Positions 59,167 to 64,000 of a DNA stretch of 64,000 nt are shown here, one piece after another. The notes beneath the pieces are model-generated. The model had not been told where the DNA came from. It saw nothing but the letters and a program-made list of their open reading frames with translations, and did no database searches. Numbering within the stretch: the first letter of the stretch is position 1; every line of letters begins with the position of its first letter. This DNA comes from Arthrobacter sp. QXT-31 (GTDB lineage: Bacteria; Actinomycetota; Actinomycetes; Actinomycetales; Micrococcaceae): positions 558,001 through 622,000 of the forward strand of contig NZ_CP019304.1 in NCBI RefSeq assembly GCF_001969265.1, read 5' to 3'. Position numbers and translations under genes: made by a program.

Positions 59167-62034
59167 TTAGACGCGCGGCTTCTCGCGCATCTCGAAGGTC
59201 TCGATGATGTCGCCTTCAACGATGTCGTTGTACGAGCCAAGTCCGATACCGCACTCGAAGTCCGTGCGGACCTCGGTGACGTCGTCCTTGAAGCGCTTGA
59301 GCGTCTCCACCGTGAGGTTGTCGCCGATGAGCTTGCCGCCGCGGCTGATGCGGGCCTTCGTGTTGCGTCGGATGGTACCGGTGCGAACGATGGAGCCTGC
59401 AATGTTGCCGAACTTGGAGGAACGGAACACTTCGCGGACTTCGGCCGTGCCAAGCTGGACCTCTTCGTACTCCGGCTTGAGCATGCCCTTGAGGGCCAGC
59501 TCAATGTCATCGATTGCGGAGTAGATGACGGAGTAGAAGCGCATGTCCACGCCTTCGCGGTCTGCCAGTTCGGCAACCCGCTCGGCAGGCTTGACGTTGA
59601 AGCCGATGATGACGGCGCTGTCGACGGTCGCCAGGTTGACGTCGTTCTGCGTGATCGCACCAACACCGCGGTGGATAACGCGGAGCTGGACGCCTTCGCC
59701 GACATCGATCTTGAGCAGCGCGTCTTCGAGGGCTTCCACGGCACCGGACACGTCACCCTTGAGGATGAGGTTGAGGGTGTCGATCTTGCCTTCGGCGACG
59801 GCCTGGTCGAAGTCTTCCAGGCTGATGCGCTTGCGGCGCTTGGCGAGCTGGGCGTTGCGCTCAGCGGCTTCACGCTTCTCGGCGATCTGGCGGGCGGTAC
59901 GCTCGTCGGCGGTCACCAGGAAGGTGTCACCGGCGCGCGGCACGTTGGACAGGCCGAGGACCTGGACCGGGCGGGACGGCAGTGCCACGTCGAGTGCTTC
60001 GCCGTCCTCGTCGAACATGGCGCGGACGCGGCCGTGGGCCGTACCCGCCACGATCGTGTCGCCGACAGCGAGGGTACCGGACTGCACCAGGACGGTGGCC
60101 ACGGAACCGCGGCCCTTGTCCAGGTTCGCTTCGATGGCGATACCGCGGGCGGCCTTGTCCGGGTTGGCCCGCAGGTCAAGCGCGGCGTCAGCGGTCAGCA
60201 GGACAGCGTCGATCAGCTCGTCAATGTTCAGGTTCTGGCGGGCAGAGACCTCAACGAACATGGTGTCGCCACCGTATTCTTCGGGAACCAGGCCGTACTC
60301 GGTGAGCTGGCCCTTGACCTTGTCCGGGTTCGCGCCTTCCTTGTCGATCTTGTTCACGGCCACGACGATCGGCACGTTGGCCGCCTGGGCGTGGTTGAGG
60401 GCTTCAACGGTCTGGGGCATCACGCCGTCGTCCGCTGCCACAACCAGGATGGCGATGTCCGTGACCTTCGCACCACGGGCACGCATGGCGGTGAACGCCT
60501 CGTGACCCGGGGTATCGATGAAGGTGATGTCGCGCAGCGCACCCTCATGCTCGTGGCTGATCTGGTAGGCACCGATGTGCTGCGTGATGCCGCCGTGCTC
60601 GCCGGCAACGACGTCAGAGTTACGGATGGCATCCAGCAGGCGCGTCTTACCGTGGTCAACGTGGCCCATGACGGTGACTACCGGAGGACGTGCCTCAAGC
60701 TCTTCGTCACCTTCGGCCTCGAGTTCGGCTTCGACGTCAATATCGAACGTGCTGAGCAGCTCGCGCTCCTCATCCTCCGGCGAAACAACCTGCAGCTTGT
60801 AGCCGAGTTCCTCGCCGAGGAGTGCAAAGGTGTCCTCGTCCAGCGACTGGGTTGCCGTTGCCATTTCACCGAGGTGGAAGAGCACGGTAACCAGCGCGGC
60901 GGGGTTCGCCTCGATCTTGTCAGCAAAGTCCGTGATGGACGAGCCACGGCGAAGCCGGATAACAGTGTTGCCGTCGCCGCGGGGTACGCTCACGCCACCC
61001 AGCGACGGTGCGCTCATCTGCTCAAGTTCCTGGCGCTTTGCGCGCTTCGACTTGCGCTGCTTGCCGCGGCCAGCGCCGCCCTTGCCGAACGCACCCTGGG
61101 TTCCACCGCGACCGCGGCCACCCTTGCCGAAGCCACCGCCGGCCGGAGCACCGCCGCCGCCACCGGGACCGCCGGTTCCGGGAGCGCCGGGACGGCCGGG
61201 GCCGCGTCCGCCGCCACCGGGACGGCCGGCACCTGCAGGTGCTGGACGCTCGGTGCGGTTAGGCATCATGCCAGGCGTGGGCCGGTTTCCGCCGGCGCCC
61301 GGACGGGGACCGCCGGGGCGGGGTCCGCCTGCACCGGCTGCCGGACGCGGACCGGGCGTAGCGCCCGGACGCGGAGCACCGGGGCGGGGTCCGCCTGCAC
61401 CGGCTGCCGGACGCGGACCGCCGGGACGGTCGGCGTCAGTGCGGCCGCCGCCGGGACGGGGCATGCCCTGGGACGTGGCAAACGGGTTGTTGCCCGGGCG
61501 CGGCGGACGTTCGCCGTCTCCTCCGCGGCCGCGGGGCATGCCCTGGGACGTAGCGAAGGGGTTGTTGCCGGGGCGGGGGCCACCGGGACGCGGAGCGCCG
61601 CCCGGACGTGCGGGGGTCTCAGCCTTGGGCGCGGGACGGGCTCCCGGCTTGGCACCGGTGGAGGGTGCAGCAGGCGTTCCGGCAGCGGGAGCTGCCGGGG
61701 CGGCGGGAGCTGCAGGCGCCTCCGCCTTGGGGGCGGGTGCCGGAGCGGGCGCCGGGGCCGGAGCGGGTGCCGCAGCCTTGGGTGCAGCAGGACCGGGAGC
61801 CGGCGCGGGACGGGATTCGGCCGGCTTGGCCGGGGACTTGGGTGCAGCTACGGGCGCTTCGGACTTCGAAGCGGCGGCAGCCGGGAATGCGTTGCGGAGT
61901 TTCCGCACCACGGGGGCCTCAATGGTGGATGAGGCGGAGCGAACAAATTCGCCCAGTTCCTGCAGCTTGGTTACTGCATCTTTGGAAGTGATACCGAGCT
62001 CTTTCGCGAGCTCGTGTACGCGGACCTTGGCCAC
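59167..62034 (-). CDS. infB: Translation initiation factor IF-2
   Basis: 955 residues from GTG 62034, AGGAG about 6 nt upstream. The start [20 protein letters not shown] is the IF2-N domain. Residues 50-330 are Pro/Gly/Ala-rich and contain repeats ([12 protein letters not shown] twice, [15 protein letters not shown] units) before a second basic IF2-N part. Next come the G domain ([18 protein letters not shown]) and domains II-IV. It brings fMet-tRNA to the 30S subunit. The low-complexity segment is typical of Arthrobacter IF-2. Confidence 0.96.
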   Translation of the reverse strand: MAKVRVHELAKELGITSKDAVTKLQELGEFVRSASSTIEAPVVRKLRNAFPAAAASKSEAPVAAPKSPAKPAESRPAPAPGPAAPKAAAPAPAPAPAPAPAPKAEAPAAPAAPAAPAAGTPAAPSTGAKPGARPAPKAETPARPGGAPRPGGPRPGNNPFATSQGMPRGRGGDGERPPRPGNNPFATSQGMPRPGGGRTDADRPGGPRPAAGAGGPRPGAPRPGATPGPRPAAGAGGPRPGGPRPGAGGNRPTPGMMPNRTERPAPAGAGRPGGGGRGPGRPGAPGTGGPGGGGGAPAGGGFGKGGRGRGGTQGAFGKGGAGRGKQRKSKRAKRQELEQMSAPSLGGVSVPRGDGNTVIRLRRGSSITDFADKIEANPAALVTVLFHLGEMATATQSLDEDTFALLGEELGYKLQVVSPEDEERELLSTFDIDVEAELEAEGDEELEARPPVVTVMGHVDHGKTRLLDAIRNSDVVAGEHGGITQHIGAYQISHEHEGALRDITFIDTPGHEAFTAMRARGAKVTDIAILVVAADDGVMPQTVEALNHAQAANVPIVVAVNKIDKEGANPDKVKGQLTEYGLVPEEYGGDTMFVEVSARQNLNIDELIDAVLLTADAALDLRANPDKAARGIAIEANLDKGRGSVATVLVQSGTLAVGDTIVAGTAHGRVRAMFDEDGEALDVALPSRPVQVLGLSNVPRAGDTFLVTADERTARQIAEKREAAERNAQLAKRRKRISLEDFDQAVAEGKIDTLNLILKGDVSGAVEALEDALLKIDVGEGVQLRVIHRGVGAITQNDVNLATVDSAVIIGFNVKPAERVAELADREGVDMRFYSVIYSAIDDIELALKGMLKPEYEEVQLGTAEVREVFRSSKFGNIAGSIVRTGTIRRNTKARISRGGKLIGDNLTVETLKRFKDDVTEVRTDFECGIGLGSYNDIVEGDIIETFEMREKPRV

Positions 62035-62186
62035 ATTTCTCCTGTCTCGGTCCGCACCGAGCCAGGCACGAACCGTCTACTTCTTACTGCGGGCCCCCGC
62101 TGCTGTTACAGCTGAAAGGCCCATTGCAGAGCGCAACAAAGTTGTCATCGTTACGCACTCATCGCTGGGAACTCATCGGGTTTCCA

Positions 62187-62528
62187 TCAGATTTCTGACC
62201 CGCTTTCAGGTTGGACGGTTGGTACTGCAGACGCCGGGACATCCGCAGCGTGCGCTCCTGCCGTTATCCGGCGTTCGACGGCGGCGGTTCCGGTTGACCC
62301 GTTGAGGGCCCTTCCGAAGGCTCGCCGCTTGACCGCCAGGGCCAGGCACGCTTCGCTGGGGTGCAGCCATGCACCCCGGCCAGCCATCCGGCGTCGTTCA
62401 TCCACTACGACGGCGGACGAACCGCCGGCGTCGGAGACGAGCCGGAGTAACTCTGACCGCGGCCCCTTTTTCCGGCATCCGATGCAGGTACGCTGCGGCT
62501 GATTCCCGACATGTTGCACGTGTGCCAC
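62187..62528 (-). CDS. ylxR: YlxR (DUF448) protein
   Basis: 113 residues. The motif RTCIGCRKKGPRSELLRLV, then GRGAWLHPSEACLALAVKRRAFGRAL, matches DUF448/YlxR, a small RNA-binding-like protein between nusA and infB in many Gram-positives. GTG 62528 is used; GTG 62519 is an alternative. YlxR has been proposed to be nucleoid-associated or RNase P-interacting; its role here is not evident. Confidence 0.88.
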   Translation of the reverse strand: MAHVQHVGNQPQRTCIGCRKKGPRSELLRLVSDAGGSSAVVVDERRRMAGRGAWLHPSEACLALAVKRRAFGRALNGSTGTAAVERRITAGAHAADVPASAVPTVQPESGSEI

Positions 62529-62767
62529 TTCCGAGTATCTTCCTGCCTGTACCTATCTGCCTGCCCGGCCGCCTGCCTCTGCCTTTCGGCAGGACCCGGC
62601 GCCCGAACACGCTGATGCCGGCCGCTAGGCGCGGCCAAGTTCTATTCTAGCCCCTCACGGGCCTTATACCCGAAACCGGAAACCGGAACTGCCCGCCACA
62701 GGAGCTGACAGTCCGGTCGGCATCAGGTGCTGTGCCGGATGGTTTTTCGGCCGTTCGGCCACGCCTC

Positions 62768-63745
62768 CTAGCCGCGGGGAGCGGCGGCGTCGGAGACGAT
62801 ATCGATGCGCCAGCCCGTCAGCTTGGCGGCAAGCCGGGCGTTCTGGCCTTCCTTGCCGATGGCGAGTGAGAGCTGGTAGTCCGGAACCACAACGCGGGCC
62901 GAACGGGTTGCCTCGTCGGTGATCGTGACGGAATTCACGCGCGACGGCGACAATGCGCTGGCGATGAACGTTGCCGGATCCTCGCTGAAGTCAACGATGT
63001 CGATCTTCTCGTCGTTCAGTTCGGTCATGACCGCCCGCACGCGCGAGCCCATTTCGCCGATGCACGCGCCCTTGGCGTTGATGCCCGGGGTGTTCGCCTT
63101 GACCGCAATCTTGGTGCGGTGCCCGGCCTCGCGGGCCAGGGCGACAATCTCCACGGAGCGGTCGGCGATCTCGGGGACCTCCAGTTCGAAAAGCTTCCGA
63201 ACCAGGCCCGGGTGCGAACGGGACAGGGTGATGGACGGGCCCTTGGTACCGCGGTGCACGTCGATCACGTACGCGCGGAGCCGGTTCCCGTGAATGTACT
63301 TCTCCCCCGGCACCTGTTCCGGCGGCGGAAGCAGGGCCTCCACGGTGCCGAGGTTGACCTGGATCATGTGCGGGTTGTTGCCCTGCTGGATCAAACCGGC
63401 AACAAGCTCACCCTCGCGCCCCTTGAACTCGCCCAGGACGTTGTCGTCCTCAACGTCGCGCAGCCGCTGCAGGATGATCTGGCGCGCGGTGCTGGCGGCG
63501 ATGCGGCCAAACCCGGCCGGCGTGTGTTCGAACTCGCCGATCGGTGCGCCGTCGTCGTCAATCTCGGTGGCCCAGATGGTCACATGGCCGCTCTTGCGGT
63601 CCAGCTCCGCCCTGGCCTTCTCAAAGGCGCCCGGCGACTTGTGGTAGGCAACGAGCAGTGCCTGCTCGATTGTGGGGATGAGGAGATCCAGCGGGATTTC
63701 GCGCTCACGCTCCAGGAGTCTCAGCGCGCTCATATCAATATCCAT
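62768..63745 (-). CDS. nusA: Transcription termination/antitermination protein NusA
   Basis: 325 residues. N-terminal RNAP-binding domain, S1 domain (around 130-200), and two KH domains ([61 protein letters not shown]). The actinobacterial form lacks the C-terminal AR repeats. The ATG overlaps the rimP stop by one base (TGATG). Confidence 0.95.
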   Translation of the reverse strand: MDIDMSALRLLEREREIPLDLLIPTIEQALLVAYHKSPGAFEKARAELDRKSGHVTIWATEIDDDGAPIGEFEHTPAGFGRIAASTARQIILQRLRDVEDDNVLGEFKGREGELVAGLIQQGNNPHMIQVNLGTVEALLPPPEQVPGEKYIHGNRLRAYVIDVHRGTKGPSITLSRSHPGLVRKLFELEVPEIADRSVEIVALAREAGHRTKIAVKANTPGINAKGACIGEMGSRVRAVMTELNDEKIDIVDFSEDPATFIASALSPSRVNSVTITDEATRSARVVVPDYQLSLAIGKEGQNARLAAKLTGWRIDIVSDAAAPRG

Positions 63746-64000
63746 CAGGCCTCCTCAGAAGGTCCATTGTGCTCAGTTTCCAGACCGGCCTCGTCGAGGC
63801 GGCTGAACTCAATTTCGACTTTTCCGCTGCGGATCTTGTCGAAAGGAAGTTTTACGGGGTCGCCCTGCCTGGGCTTCATACCCTTTTTCACGGCGATTTC
63901 GGGGACGATGGTCACGCCGGCGTCGTCGACGGAACTGATCCTGCCCGTGACATTCTCATCCTGGATCACGTTCACGGTGACCATGCGGCCACGGGCGCGG
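63745..64000 (-). CDS. rimP: Ribosome maturation factor RimP, C-terminal part only
   Basis: 84 C-terminal residues are visible: [40 protein letters not shown], ending NGPSEEA. This is the Sm-like C-terminal domain of RimP, needed for 30S assembly. The N-terminus is beyond the right edge. First gene of rimP-nusA-ylxR-infB. Confidence 0.9.
   Translation of the reverse strand, partial: RARGRMVTVNVIQDENVTGRISSVDDAGVTIVPEIAVKKGMKPRQGDPVKLPFDKIRSGKVEIEFSRLDEAGLETEHNGPSEEA

Noticed and set aside
59671..61932. A 753-codon plus-strand frame opposite infB
   Set aside because: Antisense shadow of infB; the end is pure Gly/Ala/Arg repeats that mirror the IF-2 low-complexity region.
1..64000. tRNA or rRNA genes
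   Set aside because: No T-arm plus acceptor pairing or rRNA-like stretch was seen on either strand by eye; a tRNAscan run would settle it.

Overview
The window is 64 kb of high-GC actinobacterial chromosome. Protein sequences, gene order and the Ala/Pro-rich tails on translation proteins point to the Micrococcaceae, most likely Arthrobacter or a close relative such as Pseudarthrobacter. Almost all genes are vertically inherited housekeeping genes. From recall, the order lexA, dinG, hflX, dapF, miaA, miaB, recX, recA, DUF3046, clgR, cinA, pgsA, ftsK, rnj, dapA, dapB, M16 peptidase, pnp, rpsO, ribF, truB, rbfA, infB, ylxR, nusA, rimP is broadly the order in Mycobacterium tuberculosis.

Layout. 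0-3.3 kb: minus-strand infC-rpmI-rplT-trmH translation operon, whose infC starts with ATT behind a long structured leader, and a divergent DUF1844 gene. 3.4-9.2 kb: minus-strand histidine operon hisC-hisB-hisH-small membrane protein-priA, then sseB-like and MFS genes. 9.2-13 kb: SOS control region, with a YneA/Rv2719c-like LysM gene and lexA diverging around LexA boxes, plus a DinG-type helicase. 13-24 kb: hflX, a methyltransferase, dapF, an EamA exporter, miaA/miaB, recX/recA with an SOS box, DUF3046, MarR, clgR, cinA, pgsA. 24.6-33.7 kb: ftsK, rnj, dapA, a new SOS-box gene with a 15-nt repeat array, an acyltransferase-like membrane protein, dapB. 33.7-39.8 kb: a compact molybdenum-cofactor locus (moaE, mogA, moaC, moeA and a membrane-bound sulfite-oxidase-type enzyme, with divergent moaA-moaD). 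40-48.5 kb: small proteins, M16 peptidase, pnp with a folded leader RNA, rpsO, a two-gene kynurenine operon, ribF. 48.8-53.1 kb: DUF937, two small membrane proteins, truB, an aminotransferase, a deaminase. 53.3-58.3 kb: the only clearly accessory region: a broken DUF222/HNH (13E12-type) gene, three copies of a ~110-bp repeat that matches the 5' end of that gene, a decayed IS110-family element, a ~147-nt nested palindrome, and a ScyD/ScyE-like secreted protein. 58.4-64 kb: rbfA, infB, ylxR, nusA and the start of rimP, all minus strand.

Regulation visible in the DNA: LexA boxes (GAAC-N4-GTTC type) lie before the LysM/lexA pair, recA and one unrecognised gene. Many genes have a TANNNT -10 box 6-8 nt before the start codon and so are probably leaderless. 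Two long leaders (infC, pnp) look like real RNA regulatory elements. No tRNA, rRNA or CRISPR array was seen. The most unusual parts are the 53-57 kb repeat/IS110/palindrome region, the SOS-box orphan gene at 30.6-31.1 kb, and the structured leaders.
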